Part shown: positions 1 to 10,225 of the stretch, in pieces | How the letters are laid out: the number at the start of each line of letters is the position of its first letter | Numbering within the stretch: the first letter of the stretch is position 1 | From: [Mycobacterium] vasticus | Lineage (GTDB): Bacteria; Actinomycetota; Actinomycetes; Mycobacteriales; Mycobacteriaceae | Assembly: GCF_020181595.1 (NCBI RefSeq) | Contig: NZ_CP084028.1 | Location: 2,764,312-2,818,300 of the forward strand | Length of the DNA stretch: 53,989 bases | Direction of reading: 5' to 3' | Made by a program: the position numbers and the translations under genes | Notes under the pieces: model-generated | Databases searched by the model: none | What the model was told of the DNA's origin: nothing | Seen by the model: the letters and a program-made list of their open reading frames with translations, nothing else

Positions 1-88
1 GCACTTTCGTGTCCGCTGGTGGGCAGTTCTTAATGGCCGCTACTGGGCACTTTCATGTCCGCCAGTGGGCAGTTTTTCATGTCCGCCG
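1..88. repeat. Four tandem ~22-base repeats, probable IS21-like element end
   Basis: Four imperfect units start near 1, 23, 47 and 69. They share a pattern like GCACTTTCATGTCCGCCAGTGG, with unit 2 the most diverged. Multiple short terminal repeats are typical of IS21-family ends, so this is probably the edge of such an element whose body lies outside the window or is gone. The repeats are seen directly; the family assignment is inference. Confidence 0.5.
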
Positions 89-94
89 ACACTC

Positions 95-376
95 ATGAGG
101 CGACTACGAGTTGATTCGGTTGCGTTCGCGCTGTTAGGCATGTTTCTCGGGTATCTGGCGTGGCTGGTCGCCCTTGCCGCAATAATTCTGACTACTCCGA
201 TTTATTACTGGTGGACCATCGTTGCCGCCGCAGCTCTGGCGATCCTCACTTCGGTCGCCTTTACCAAGGCACGAAGCCGCAAAGGGAAGCCAGTTGCGTT
301 CGCGTACTGGTTTGCTCCGCTGTTGCCATCAATCATGTCGGCTTACGTCGTGGCGCTCGTGATCTTCGGCGGTTGA
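95..376 (+). CDS. Small three-helix membrane protein, unknown function
   Basis: A 93-residue protein with three predicted membrane helices at about residues 8-33, 37-56 and 68-91, separated by a basic loop (KARSRKGK, 58-65). ATG at 95 is chosen; an in-frame GTG at 65 lies inside the IS-like repeats and would add an unlikely N-terminus. Many codons end in A or T, unlike the GC-rich third positions of neighbouring genes, which suggests recent acquisition with the adjacent IS material. No family is recognised. It could be a passenger gene or a chance ORF, though the regular hydrophobic pattern favours a real protein. Confidence 0.45.
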   Translation: MRRLRVDSVAFALLGMFLGYLAWLVALAAIILTTPIYYWWTIVAAAALAILTSVAFTKARSRKGKPVAFAYWFAPLLPSIMSAYVVALVIFGG

Positions 377-522
377 CCGTTCAGCCGCCCGATGCTCTAC
401 GAGCGCGACAACGATGCCGAAGCCATAGTCGATCCCAACTCTGTACCCCGACAGGGTGGTTCCAGGACATAGGAATGGCCTTCCCAAGACACTGGAATAG
501 GTCCAGTGCCCACCGCCGGCTG

Positions 523-706
523 GTGTCGAAAGCGCTTCTGTCATCACCGCCGTCGTCGAGCAAGGGCTCAGCCAATCCGAGACCGCTCGCGTCTACGGCG
601 TCTCGCAGAGCTGGATCTCCACGCCCGACCTGACTGCCGCACTCCACCGTCGACCTAATCACGGCACTGCGCAACCAATTGGCCGGCCAAGGCCCGGCGG
701 CCGCCC
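523..706 (+). pseudogene. Decayed IS481-type transposase N-terminal fragment
   Basis: Starting at GTG 523 the reading is VSKALL; after a one-base deletion near 540 the frame continues as ITAVVEQGLSQSETARVYGV and SQSWIS, the helix-turn-helix start of IS481-family transposases. Another jump leads to TVDLITALRNQLAGQG (about 643-690), which matches the later part of the same family. The catalytic DDE region is absent. It is therefore a non-functional remnant with one small frameshift and an internal deletion. Together with the repeats at 1-88 it marks this tRNA-proximal spot as a past insertion site. Confidence 0.7.
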
Positions 707-740
707 AAAGAAAAAATCCGAACCCTAAACGAGGGTTCGG
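707..740 (-). terminator. Rho-independent terminator for the tRNA genes
   Basis: On the minus strand a perfect 9-bp stem (CCGAACCCT / AGGGTTCGG, loop CGTTT) is followed by TTTTTTCTTT. It lies 31 bases past the 3' end of tRNA-Glu, in the right orientation to end its transcript. Confidence 0.8.
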
Positions 741-771
741 ACTATTCCGATGTCGTGAGACATCACATTTG

Positions 772-844
772 TACCCCCGATGGGATTCGAACCCACGCTA
801 CCGCCGTGAGAGGGCGGCGTCCTAGGCCGCTAGACGACGGGGGC
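772..844 (-). tRNA. tRNA-Glu (anticodon CTC)
   Basis: The 73-nt cloverleaf begins GCCCCCG and pairs with CGGGGGT at the 3' end (first pair G-T), with discriminator A. The anticodon loop reads CTCTCAC, giving CTC, and the T-loop TTCGAAT is canonical. CCA is not encoded. It sits beside tRNA-Gln and gltX, the same trio found in M. tuberculosis. Confidence 0.95.
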
Positions 845-917
845 TAGAACATTTCCGGGTTGTCAGCATAGCCCAACCCAAACGGCCCGCCTAATCGCTT
901 GCGGCGGACCAGTTTTG

Positions 918-989
918 CTGGGGTACCAGGACTCGAACCTAGAATGGCTGAACCAGAATCAGCTGTGTTGCCAATTACACCATACCCCA
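918..989 (-). tRNA. tRNA-Gln (anticodon CTG)
   Basis: A 72-nt cloverleaf beginning TGGGGTA and closing TACCCCA with discriminator G. The anticodon loop TTCTGGT gives CTG, and the T-loop is TTCGAGT. It is transcribed with tRNA-Glu. In mycobacteria this tRNA is first charged with glutamate by GluRS (gltX, next door) and then amidated by GatCAB, whose genes are also in this window. Confidence 0.95.
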
Positions 990-1107
990 TTGGCCTCTTC
1001 AGGCCTGGCCATAACCGCTGGTCAGAGTGCCGGTCGGGCACTTCGGGCCAGCCGTTTCGGGCCGACGAGCAGACTACCAAACTTCTCCCGCTAAGTTCGC
1101 ATCGCGC

Positions 1108-2571
1108 CTAGCTCAGCCCGTCGCGGGCCGCCCGCAACCGGTCCAGGCTGCGCCCCGAGCCCAGCAGCTCCAGTGACTCGAACAGCGGCGGGCTGATCGC
1201 TCCGCCGGTGACGGCCACCCGGATCGGGCCGAACGCCTTGCGCGGCTTGAGCTCGAGACCGTCCAGCAGCGCGGCTTTCAGGGCGGCCTCGATGCCGGCG
1301 GTGGTCCAGTCCCCCACGCCCTCCAGCGCGGCGATGGCCGCATCCAGGGTGGGCGCCGCATCGGGCCCCAGCTCCTTGGCGGCGGCCCGCGGGTCCAGCG
1401 CGTACTCGTCGTCGTTGAAGAACTTCAGCAGTCCCCAGGCATCCCCGAGCACCACCACGCGGGTCTGCACCAGGCCCGCGGCCGTCGCGAAGTCGGCGTC
1501 GTTCAGGCCGGTGTCATGGCCGTGGGCGTCGAAGTAGGCGCGCAGCCGGGCGGTGAAGTCGCCGGCGTCGAGCAGCCGGATGTGCTCGGCGTTGAGCGCG
1601 TCGGCCTTCTTCTGGTCGAACCGGGCCGGGTTGGAATTGACGTCGGCCACATCGAAGGCGGCCACCATCTCGGCCATGCTGAACACGTCACGGTCGTCGG
1701 CGATCGACCATCCCAGCAGCGCCAGATAGTTCAGCAACCCCTCCGGAATGAAGCCGCGGTCGCGGTGCAAGAACAGATTCGACTGCGGGTCGCGCTTGGA
1801 CAGCTTCTTGGTTCCCTCGCCCAAAACACTGGGCAGATGGGCGAATTCTGGAATCCGGTCGGCCACACCGATGCGGATCAACGCCTGATACAGCGCGATC
1901 TGACGCGGCGTCGACGGCAACAGGTCCTCACCGCGCAGCACATGGGTGATCTTCATCATCGCGTCGTCGACCGGGTTGACCAACGTGTACAGCGGGTCCC
2001 CGTTGGCGCGGGTCAGTGCGAAGTCGGGAACGGTGCCGGCGGGAAACGACGTGTGCCCGCGCACCAGGTCATCCCAGCCCAGGTCGGTGTCGGGCATCCG
2101 CAGCCGCAACACCGGCTTGCGCCCCTGCGCGCGGTACGCGGCGCGTTGCTCCTCGCTGAGGTCACGATCGAAGTTGTCGTAGCCCAGCTTGGGGTTGCGC
2201 CCCGCAGCCAGGTGCCGGGCCTCGACCTCCTCCGGCGTGGAGTACGCCTCGTAGGCCTCACCGGCCGCCAGCAGCCGGGCCACCACGTCGCGGTGGATGT
2301 CGGCGCGCTGCGACTGCCGGTATGGCCCGTAGGGCCCACCCACTTCGGGGCCCTCATCCCAGTCCAGCTGCAGCCAGCGCAGTGCGTCCAGCAAGGCCAG
2401 ATAGCTCTCCTCGCTGTCGCGCTCGGCGTCGGTGTCCTCGACCCGGAACACCAGGGTCCCGCCGGTGTGCCGCGCGTAGGCCCAGTTGAACAATGCGGTG
2501 CGGATCAGCCCGACGTGCGGGGTGCCGGTCGGTGAGGGGCAGAACCGGACGCGAACAGCAGATTGGGTCAC
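1108..2571 (-). CDS. gltX: Glutamyl-tRNA synthetase (non-discriminating)
   Basis: This class I aminoacyl-tRNA synthetase attaches glutamate to tRNA-Glu and, in organisms lacking GlnRS, also to tRNA-Gln. The 487-residue protein has the HIGH-type signature TPHVG at 17-21 inside RFCPSPTG, and KLSKR at 256-260. GTG 2571 is chosen because the conserved N-terminus starts there and it overlaps the upstream stop as GTGA, so translation is coupled to the fumarylacetoacetase-family gene. The longer ORF upstream is a shadow. The two tRNA genes it serves lie just downstream. Confidence 0.96.
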   Translation of the reverse strand: MTQSAVRVRFCPSPTGTPHVGLIRTALFNWAYARHTGGTLVFRVEDTDAERDSEESYLALLDALRWLQLDWDEGPEVGGPYGPYRQSQRADIHRDVVARLLAAGEAYEAYSTPEEVEARHLAAGRNPKLGYDNFDRDLSEEQRAAYRAQGRKPVLRLRMPDTDLGWDDLVRGHTSFPAGTVPDFALTRANGDPLYTLVNPVDDAMMKITHVLRGEDLLPSTPRQIALYQALIRIGVADRIPEFAHLPSVLGEGTKKLSKRDPQSNLFLHRDRGFIPEGLLNYLALLGWSIADDRDVFSMAEMVAAFDVADVNSNPARFDQKKADALNAEHIRLLDAGDFTARLRAYFDAHGHDTGLNDADFATAAGLVQTRVVVLGDAWGLLKFFNDDEYALDPRAAAKELGPDAAPTLDAAIAALEGVGDWTTAGIEAALKAALLDGLELKPRKAFGPIRVAVTGGAISPPLFESLELLGSGRSLDRLRAARDGLS

Positions 2572-3356
2572 GACTTTCCTTTGCGGATAACCGGATTGGT
2601 CAAAGTGCCGATGCCCTCGACCGCCACCGACACGGTGTCGCCGTGCTCGATCGGGCCGACGCCCTCCGGGGTGCCGGTGAGGATGATGTCGCCCGGCAAC
2701 AGGGTCATCACCGCGGAGATCCACTCCACGATGGCGCCGACGTCGTGCATCATCAGCGAGGTCCGGCTGTCCTGCTTGACCGAGCCGTTGACCTCGGTGC
2801 GGATAGCCAGGTCACCCGGGTCGAGGTCGGTGACGATCCACGGCCCGATCGGGCAGAAGGTGTCGTGCCCCTTGGCCCGGGTCCACTGCCCGTCGGAGGC
2901 CTGCTGCTCACGCGCCGACACGTCGTTCCCGATGGTGTAGCCCAGGATGTTGTCGCGGGCCCGAGCGGCCGGGACGTCCTTGCAGGGCCGCGAGATCACC
3001 ACGGCCAGTTCGCCTTCGAAGTGGACCGGGTTGGCGTCGGCAGGCAGCTGAATCGGCACGTTGGGCCCGATGATCGCGGTGTTGGGCTTGAGGAACATCA
3101 CCGGGTTGGCCGGTGGGGCGCCGCCCATCTCGGCGATGTGCGCGGCGTAGTTCTTGCCGATGCAGACCACCTTGGACGCCAAAATCGGAGCCAGCAGACG
3201 CACATCGGCCAACGGCCACGACCGCCCGGTGAACTCCGGCGTTCCGAAGGGGTGTTCGGCGATCTCGCGAGCCGTCATCTCGTGGGGCCGGTCGGGATCG
3301 CCCTCCAGACTGACGAAGGCGACACCGTCCGGGCTGGCAATTCGACCTAGACGCAT
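2568..3356 (-). CDS. Fumarylacetoacetate hydrolase family protein
   Basis: A 262-residue FAH-fold enzyme, orthologous in position to Rv2993c. The family hydrolyses, decarboxylates or isomerises acylpyruvates and 2-hydroxyhepta-2,4-diene-dioate-type compounds; the substrate here cannot be read from sequence. The core [15 protein letters not shown] (about 63-77) and the metal-binding stretch HFEGELAVV are intact, as is the C-terminal [13 protein letters not shown]. It is first in a two-gene operon, overlapping gltX by four bases. A TAGGCT box six bases before the ATG indicates a leaderless transcript, which fixes the start. Confidence 0.85.
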   Translation of the reverse strand: MRLGRIASPDGVAFVSLEGDPDRPHEMTAREIAEHPFGTPEFTGRSWPLADVRLLAPILASKVVCIGKNYAAHIAEMGGAPPANPVMFLKPNTAIIGPNVPIQLPADANPVHFEGELAVVISRPCKDVPAARARDNILGYTIGNDVSAREQQASDGQWTRAKGHDTFCPIGPWIVTDLDPGDLAIRTEVNGSVKQDSRTSLMMHDVGAIVEWISAVMTLLPGDIILTGTPEGVGPIEHGDTVSVAVEGIGTLTNPVIRKGKS

Positions 3357-3362
3357 TCGGCA

Positions 3363-3368
3363 AGCCTA
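3363..3368 (-). promoter_or_regulatory. -10 box (TAGGCT) of leaderless FAH-gltX operon
   Basis: TAGGCT fits TANNNT and lies six bases before ATG 3356, the spacing of mycobacterial leaderless promoters. No Shine-Dalgarno is present. Confidence 0.6.
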
Positions 3369-3432
3369 ATCGCGGTCGCCGCGGCGGCGCGGGCTGCCTC
3401 AACAGCAGGTAGCTCTGTGGAACCATGGTCGG

Positions 3433-4713
3433 ATGCCCGCGGAGCCGATCAGCATGGCCGCACGCTGGTCGGTGATGATCGTCGCGCTGCTGGCGACCAT
3501 GTGTTCGTTCGTCTTCATCAACGGCATCGCATTCGTCATCCCGATGCTGGAGACCAAACGCGACACCAACCTGGCGGTCGCCGGGCTGCTGGCGTCGATG
3601 CCCAGCTTCGGCATGGTGCTGACGCTGTTCGCCTGGGGAGCCCTGCTGGACCGCGTCGGCGAACGGATCGTGCTGGCCGCCGGCTCGGCGCTGACCGCAC
3701 TGGCCACCTTCGCCGCCGCTTCGATGAGCTCACTGGTAGGAGTGGGCGCCTTCCTGTTTCTGGGCGGGATGGCCGCCGCCAGCGCCAACAACGCCAGCGG
3801 CCGGCTGGTCACCGGCTGGTTCCCGCCGCATCAGCGCGGATTGGTGATGGGGATCCGCCAGACGGCGCAGCCGCTGGGAATCGCATTGGGCGCCGAGGTG
3901 ATACCGGAACTGGCTGAACACGGCCTGTCTCGGGCATTGATGTTCCCGGCAACGCTGTGCGCGCTGGCGGCGGTGGCCTGCGCCATCGGGATCGTAGATC
4001 CTCCACGCCGGCCACGCTCGGCCGCAACGGTTTCCGAGTTGGCCAACCCCTACGCCGACTCGAAGGTGTTGTGGCGCATCCATCTGTCGTCGGCACTGCT
4101 GATGGTTCCGCAGTGCATGCTCGCCACCTTCATGCTGGTGTGGCTGATTGTCGACACCAACTGGTCGATCGCCGCGGCCGCTTCGCTGGTCACTGTCTCG
4201 CAGTTGCTGGGCGCGGTCGGCCGGGTGCTGGCCGGGCGATGGTCGGACCGGGTTCGATCGCGGCTGCGACCGGTCCGCAGTATCGCCGTCGGCAGCACGC
4301 TGGCCATGTCGGCTCTGGCGGTGACCGATCATCTGCACTGGCAACTGGCCCCGACCGCGATCGTCATCGCGGCGTTCATCAGTGTGCTGGACAACGGATT
4401 GTCGTCCACCGCCGTCGCCGAGATCGCCGGACCGTACTGGAGCGGACGCTCGCTGGGCATCCAGAACACCACCCAGCGGCTCACCGCCGGTATCGCTCCG
4501 CCGCTCTTCGGTGCGCTGATCGGCGCGGCCGGTTATCCGCTGGCGTTCGCGGTGTGCGGACTGTTCCCGCTTGCCGCAACGGGGCTGGTTCCGGTGCACG
4601 CCGAGCCCGAGGGCCGCTCGGTGCTCGAGGCGTTGCGCACGCTGCGGGTGCCGCCCGGGCCGCCTCCCGACCCGCCCGGCCATTCGGGAGAGGCCGTACC
4701 GTCGAAGAGATGA
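3433..4713 (+). CDS. MFS transporter, ectoine-cluster paralogue 1
   Basis: A 426-residue major facilitator protein with 12 predicted helices and a proline-rich cytoplasmic tail (about 395-426). The MFS loop motif is visible around [18 protein letters not shown], and the second signature is [19 protein letters not shown]. It is divergent from the FAH gene, as Rv2994 is in M. tuberculosis. Its stop overlaps the ectA start (ATGA), so the two are translationally coupled, which suggests ectoine or a related solute as substrate, although this is inference from context. A close paralogue lies at 8007-9212. The direction of transport is unknown. Confidence 0.85.
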   Translation: MPAEPISMAARWSVMIVALLATMCSFVFINGIAFVIPMLETKRDTNLAVAGLLASMPSFGMVLTLFAWGALLDRVGERIVLAAGSALTALATFAAASMSSLVGVGAFLFLGGMAAASANNASGRLVTGWFPPHQRGLVMGIRQTAQPLGIALGAEVIPELAEHGLSRALMFPATLCALAAVACAIGIVDPPRRPRSAATVSELANPYADSKVLWRIHLSSALLMVPQCMLATFMLVWLIVDTNWSIAAAASLVTVSQLLGAVGRVLAGRWSDRVRSRLRPVRSIAVGSTLAMSALAVTDHLHWQLAPTAIVIAAFISVLDNGLSSTAVAEIAGPYWSGRSLGIQNTTQRLTAGIAPPLFGALIGAAGYPLAFAVCGLFPLAATGLVPVHAEPEGRSVLEALRTLRVPPGPPPDPPGHSGEAVPSKR

Positions 4714-5216
4714 CTGACACGGGCGACTACCGACTGCGCACACCGACGCTGACCGACGGCCAGGCCCTGTGGCAGATGGCCGTCGACAGCGCCACCCTCG
4801 ACGTCAACTCGCCGTACGCGTACCTGCTGTGGTGCCGCGATTTCGCCACCACCTCGGTGATCGCCGAGCGCACCGGCGCTCCGGCCGGGTTCGTGACCGG
4901 CTACCGGCGCCCACAGCAGCCGGAGACTCTGATGGTCTGGCAGGTGGCGGTGAACGGCGCGCACCGCGGTGCCGGGCTGGCCGGCCGTATGCTTGATCAT
5001 CTGGTGGCGGCGCAACTGCCCGATGGCGTCACACATATCGAGACGTCGATCACACCCGACAACGACGCCAGCCGACGGCTGTTCAGTGCCTTCGCCCGCA
5101 GGTGGGACGCGACGTTGAACTGCTCGGAACTGTTCGGGACCGGGCTGTTTCCCGAGTCACATCTGTCCGAGGACCTGTTTCGGATCGGGCCACTGCGGGT
5201 ATCAAAATCCCGTTAG
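4710..5216 (+). CDS. ectA: L-2,4-diaminobutyrate acetyltransferase
   Basis: This GNAT-fold enzyme acetylates L-2,4-diaminobutyrate to N-gamma-acetyl-diaminobutyrate, step two of ectoine synthesis. The 168-residue protein shows the EctA-type N-terminus (RTPTLTDGQALWQM ... LDVNSPYAYLLWCRDF), the acetyl-CoA loop VNGAHRGAGLAGRML and the late motif IETSITPDNDASRRLF. ATG 4710 overlaps the MFS stop as ATGA. Unusually, ectA is separated from ectB by 187 bases and is coupled to a transporter instead. EctA, EctB, EctC and EctD together make the pathway complete. Confidence 0.93.
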   Translation: MTDTGDYRLRTPTLTDGQALWQMAVDSATLDVNSPYAYLLWCRDFATTSVIAERTGAPAGFVTGYRRPQQPETLMVWQVAVNGAHRGAGLAGRMLDHLVAAQLPDGVTHIETSITPDNDASRRLFSAFARRWDATLNCSELFGTGLFPESHLSEDLFRIGPLRVSKSR

Positions 5217-5231
5217 ACCGGCCCGGCACGG

Positions 5232-5260
5232 TTGAGATAACGATTTGATATCGGTAACGT
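5232..5260 (+). promoter_or_regulatory. Promoter of ectBCD (TTGAGA-17-TAACGT)
   Basis: TTGAGA (5232-5237) and TAACGT (5255-5260) are 17 bases apart, placing transcription start near 5267. An inverted TCACG/CGTGA (5260-5264, 5275-5279) straddles the predicted start site and could be an operator. Confidence 0.55.
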
Positions 5261-5279
5261 CACGCTCGCGTAAACGTGA

Positions 5280-5303
5280 GCTCTGGCCGACCGTGGCCGG
5301 AGC
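5280..5303 (+). promoter_or_regulatory. Hairpin in the ectB 5' leader
   Basis: GCTCTGGCC and GGCCGGAGC form a 9-bp stem (one T-G pair) with loop GACCGT, about 100 bases before the ectB start. No T run follows, so it is not a classical terminator; a role in mRNA stability or regulation is possible. Confidence 0.4.
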
Positions 5304-5403
5304 ATCCCGAGCGGGGTGGTGGGTCGGGCGGGAGAAGGCCCGCGACACCGAAAATCGACCTGTCGTTCCGTTCCGTTGTTTGTGATCGACGGACGGAGGA
5401 ACC

Positions 5404-6681
5404 ATGACCATTTTTGAAACCCTCGAATCCGAGGTGCGAAGTTATTGCCGATCCTGGCCGGTGACATTCGACCGGGCCAGCGGCTCCCGGATGTGGGATG
5501 TCGACGGCAAGGAATACCTGGACTTCTTTGCCGGTGCCGGTGCGCTGAACTACGGCCACAACAACCCGGCACTGCGTGGTCCGTTGCTGGACTACCTGAG
5601 TTCGGACCGGGTGGTGCACAGCCTCGACATGAATACCGTGGCCAAAGGCCGGTTCCTGGAACGGTTCCAGGAAGTGATCCTCAAGCCACGCGGGCTCGAC
5701 TACAAGGTCCAGTTCCCCGGACCGACCGGAACCAACACAGTGGAGGCGGCGCTGAAGCTGGCCCGCAAGATCACCGGGCGCGAGTCGATCATCAGCTTCA
5801 CCAACGCGTTTCACGGCATGACGCTGGGGGCGCTGAGTGTCACCGGCAATTCGATGAAACGCGGCGGAGCCGGTATTCCCTTGGTGCACGCCACCCCGAT
5901 GCCCTACGACAACTACCTCGACGGTGTCGTCCCCGACTTCATCTGGTTCGAACGACTGCTGCAGGACAGCGGCAGCGGCCTCAACGACCCGGCCGCGGTG
6001 ATCGTCGAAACCGTTCAGGGTGAGGGCGGCATCAACGTGGCCCGGCTGGAATGGCTGCGCGGCCTGGCCGATTTGTGCCGGCGCCACGAGCTGCTGCTGA
6101 TCGTCGACGACGTCCAGATGGGTTGCGGTCGAACGGGTCCCTTCTTCAGTTTCGAGGCGGCCGGGATCGTCCCCGACATCGTCTGCCTGTCCAAGTCGAT
6201 CAGCGGCTACGGGCTTCCGATGGCGCTGACCCTGTTCAAGCCGGAGCTCGATGTGTGGGATCCCGGTGAGCACAACGGCACCTTCCGCGGCCAGAACCCG
6301 TCCTTTGTCACCGCCACCGCGGCGCTGGACTACTGGTCGGACAATCGGTTGGAGAAGTCCGTGCTGCGCAAGGGCGAATTGATCGAGCAATCACTGGCCG
6401 AGGTGGTGGAGCCGTTCGACGGGATCAGCACCCGCGGTCGCGGCCTGATCCGCGGCGTGGCCTTCGACCGCCCGGAACTGGCCGGCGAGGTCTGCCGAGA
6501 GGCGTTCGAACGGGGCCTGCTGCTGGAATCCTCCGGCCCGGAAGGCGAAGTCGTGAAGCTGATGCCGCCGCTGACCATCGACGACGACGATCTTGCCGAG
6601 GGACTCACCATCGCAGCCCAATCGATCGAGGCGGTCGCCGCCAGGGAACTCGTCGGAACAACCTCAGGAGCCAATCGATGA
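5404..6681 (+). CDS. ectB: Diaminobutyrate--2-oxoglutarate transaminase
   Basis: This class III PLP aminotransferase converts aspartate-beta-semialdehyde and glutamate into L-2,4-diaminobutyrate, the first ectoine step. The 425-residue protein has the PLP lysine in [10 protein letters not shown] (K264), the cofactor-binding [15 protein letters not shown] (231-245) and the phosphate-side PGPTGTN (106-112). A good Shine-Dalgarno (GGAGG) precedes ATG 5404. It starts a three-gene unit: its stop overlaps the ectC start as ATGA. The promoter and hairpin upstream make this unit separately controllable from MFS1-ectA. Confidence 0.96.
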   Translation: MTIFETLESEVRSYCRSWPVTFDRASGSRMWDVDGKEYLDFFAGAGALNYGHNNPALRGPLLDYLSSDRVVHSLDMNTVAKGRFLERFQEVILKPRGLDYKVQFPGPTGTNTVEAALKLARKITGRESIISFTNAFHGMTLGALSVTGNSMKRGGAGIPLVHATPMPYDNYLDGVVPDFIWFERLLQDSGSGLNDPAAVIVETVQGEGGINVARLEWLRGLADLCRRHELLLIVDDVQMGCGRTGPFFSFEAAGIVPDIVCLSKSISGYGLPMALTLFKPELDVWDPGEHNGTFRGQNPSFVTATAALDYWSDNRLEKSVLRKGELIEQSLAEVVEPFDGISTRGRGLIRGVAFDRPELAGEVCREAFERGLLLESSGPEGEVVKLMPPLTIDDDDLAEGLTIAAQSIEAVAARELVGTTSGANR

Positions 6682-7085
6682 TCGTTCGTACTCTCGCCGA
6701 GATCAAGGGCACTGACCGCGACGTGCAGTCCAAGACCTGGAACAGCCAGCGTCTGCTGCTCGCCCGCGACGGTCAGCGGTTCTCGATGCACGAGACGATC
6801 CTGTACGCCGGCACCGAGACCGCAATGTGGTACGCCAACCACGTCGAGGCGGTGTATTGCGTCGGTGGCGAGGGCGAGTTGATCAATGACGAGACGGGTG
6901 AGACCTTTCCACTGACAGACGGCACCCTGTATCTGCTGGACGGCCATGAGCACCACCGGGTTTCGGCTCACACCGATCTGCGTATGGTGTGCGTCTTCGA
7001 CCCGCCGGTGACCGGGCAGGAGGTGCACGATGAGACGGGCGCCTATCCCCTGCTCATCGAAGAGCCACAACAGGCCGTGCCGTGA
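6678..7085 (+). CDS. ectC: L-ectoine synthase
   Basis: This cupin enzyme closes N-gamma-acetyl-diaminobutyrate to ectoine by water elimination. The 135-residue length is normal. Recognisable EctC stretches are [28 protein letters not shown] and the cupin segment [18 protein letters not shown], with [10 protein letters not shown] near residues 93-102 supplying metal ligands. It overlaps ectB by ATGA and ectD by GTGA, so the three are translationally linked. Confidence 0.96.
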   Translation: MIVRTLAEIKGTDRDVQSKTWNSQRLLLARDGQRFSMHETILYAGTETAMWYANHVEAVYCVGGEGELINDETGETFPLTDGTLYLLDGHEHHRVSAHTDLRMVCVFDPPVTGQEVHDETGAYPLLIEEPQQAVP

Positions 7086-7972
7086 CGGTCGTCGTCGCCG
7101 ACCACTACCCCACCCGTAACGACGTCACGATCGGTATCCAGCCACGCCATGACCCGGTGGTCTGGGCGCCCGAGAACAGTGGTGGCCCATTGGATGCCGA
7201 CGGTGTCAGCAGGTTCGACGCCGACGGGTTCCTGGCGATCGACAGCCTGCTGGACGCCGACGTGGTCGCAGACCTGAGCCATGAGCTGGACTTGCTGCGC
7301 GCCGATCCGGTCCTGGCGGCAGACGAGCGGTCGATCCGCGAGCGCGACAGCGGGCAGATCCGGTCCATCTTCGAGGTGCACCGGATCAGCTCGGCGTTCG
7401 CCGCGCTGGTGGCCGACCCCCGCCTGGTCGGCCCGGCCCGCCAACTGCTGGGCTCGGATGTGTACGTGCATCAGAGCCGGGTGAACTTCAAGCCGGGTTT
7501 CAACGGCCGAGAGTTCTACTGGCACTCCGACTTTGAGACCTGGCATGCCGAAGACGGTATGCCTGCCCCGCGTGCGGTCAGCGTGTCGGTGGCTCTGACC
7601 GAGAATCTCGACACCAATGGTTCGCTGATGATCATGCCGGGCTCGCACCGCTGGTTCGTGTCGTGCCCGGGCCAGACGCCGCCGGATCACTACCGATCGT
7701 CGTTGGTGCAGCAGGAGATCGGCACGCCCGACGACGAGAGTCTGTCGTGGCTGGCCGAGCAGCACGGCATCCGCCAGATCACCGGCCCGGCCGGATCGGC
7801 GGTCTTCTTCGACAGCAACTGCATGCACGGGTCGGGCAGCAACATCACGCCCTATCCGCGCTCGAATGTGTTCATCGTCTACAACAGCGTGGACAACGCC
7901 CTGGCGCAGCCCTACGGCGCCGTCACACCGCGGCCGACGTTCATCGCCAGTCGCGTCTTCGACCCGGTGTAG
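7082..7972 (+). CDS. ectD: Ectoine 5-hydroxylase
   Basis: This Fe(II)/2-oxoglutarate dioxygenase converts ectoine to 5-hydroxyectoine. The 296-residue protein carries the EctD signature [17 protein letters not shown], with iron ligands H148 and D150, and the distal ligand H249 in [13 protein letters not shown]. The 2-oxoglutarate-binding arginine is expected in the following YPRSN. GTG 7082 is chosen because it overlaps the ectC stop. Its presence shows that hydroxyectoine is the likely end product. The second MFS gene begins 34 bases downstream. Confidence 0.96.
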   Translation: MTVVVADHYPTRNDVTIGIQPRHDPVVWAPENSGGPLDADGVSRFDADGFLAIDSLLDADVVADLSHELDLLRADPVLAADERSIRERDSGQIRSIFEVHRISSAFAALVADPRLVGPARQLLGSDVYVHQSRVNFKPGFNGREFYWHSDFETWHAEDGMPAPRAVSVSVALTENLDTNGSLMIMPGSHRWFVSCPGQTPPDHYRSSLVQQEIGTPDDESLSWLAEQHGIRQITGPAGSAVFFDSNCMHGSGSNITPYPRSNVFIVYNSVDNALAQPYGAVTPRPTFIASRVFDPV

Positions 7973-8006
7973 TCGTCCTGTTCGCATCGCATGCGACGAT
8001 CGCCGG

Positions 8007-9208
8007 GTGAGCACTGAGGTGACCGACGAGATCAGTGGCGCCCGTCGCTGGTCGATCCTGGGTCTGGCGTTGGCGGCAACGTTGTGCGCCAACGTGTTCA
8101 TCAACGGTGTCGCGTTCCTCATCCCCACCCTGCACAGCGACCGTGGGCTGGATCTGGCCCAGGCCGGACTGCTGTCGTCACTGCCGAGCTTCGGCCTGGT
8201 GGCCACGCTGATCGCCTGGGGCTACCTGGTGGACCGATTCGGCGAACGCCTGGTGCTGGTGGCCGGCTCCGCGCTCACCGCGCTGGCGGCATTCGGGGCC
8301 GCATCCTCGGCCCGCTCCCTGACCGCCACCGGGGCGTTCCTGCTGCTGGGCGGCATGGCCGCGGCCAGCAGCAACTCCGCCAGCGGGCGCCTGGTGGTCG
8401 GGTGGTTCCCGGCGCATCAGCGTGGCCTGGCGATGGGGATTCGCCAAACCGCTCAACCACTGGGAGTTGGGTTGGGCGCCTTGGTGATTCCCCGCCTGGC
8501 CGAGCATCATGGCATCGGCGCGGCACTGCTGTTTCCGGCGGCGGTGTGCGCGGCCTCCGCCCTGGCCTGTGCGGTGGGGGTCAGCGATCCGCCACGCCCG
8601 CCGCGCACCGAAGCGCCTGCCGAACATTTGGCCAACCCGTATCGAGGCTCGGCGCTGCTGTGGCGGATCCACGCGATGTCGGTGCTGCTGGTGGTGCCGC
8701 AGGTCATGGTGTGGACGTTCATGCTGGTATGGCTGATGACCGAACGGGGCTGGACCGCGGGCGCGGCCGGAGCCCTGGTGACGGTGAGCCAGCTGTTGGG
8801 AGCCGCCGGCCGGATCAGCGCCGGACGGTGGTCGGATCACGTCGGGTTGCGGCTGCGCCCGATTCGCACCATCGCCGCCGCGGCCGCACTGACCATTCTT
8901 GCTTTGGCGGCGACCGCCTGGGCCGGCTGGCCGGTCAGTATCGCGCTCATGGTGGCAGCCTCGGTGATCACGGTGTCGGACAACGGATTGGCGTTCACCG
9001 CGATCGCCGAGATCGCCGGGCCGTTCTGGAGCGGACGCGCCCTGGGCACCCAGAACACCAGCCAGCACTTCGCGGCCGGGCTCGCGCCACCCCTGTTCGG
9101 AACCCTGATCGGAGCGGCCGGATATCCGCTGGCATTCGCCGTCTGTGCGATCTTCCCACTGGCCGCAATACCGCTGGTTCCGGCGGATCCTGCGCGAACA
9201 CGGACGAG

Positions 9209-9212
<4 letters not shown>
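8007..9212 (+). CDS. MFS transporter, ectoine-cluster paralogue 2
   Basis: A 401-residue MFS protein clearly paralogous to the one at 3433-4713. Shared stretches include [15 protein letters not shown], GLAxxxIAEIAGPxWSGR and [13 protein letters not shown]. It lacks the proline-rich tail of paralogue 1. GTG 8007 starts the conserved part; GTG 8019 is an alternative, and the longer ORF runs back into ectD. It lies 34 bases after ectD and is probably co-transcribed with it, suggesting (hydroxy)ectoine as cargo. It is convergent with leuB, with four bases shared (CTAG), the same relation Rv2994 has to Rv2995c. Confidence 0.85.

Positions 9213-10221
<1,009 letters not shown>

Positions 10222-10225
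<4 letters not shown>

Noticed and set aside
3730..4743. 337-codon minus-strand frame over the first MFS gene
   Set aside because: Low-complexity, Arg/Gln-rich antisense frame; the plus strand has a clear transporter.
5251..5280. GlnR-type box before ectB (GTCAC ... TAAAC)
   Set aside because: The spacing between the AC pairs is 10, not the 9 expected, and only one half-site is convincing.
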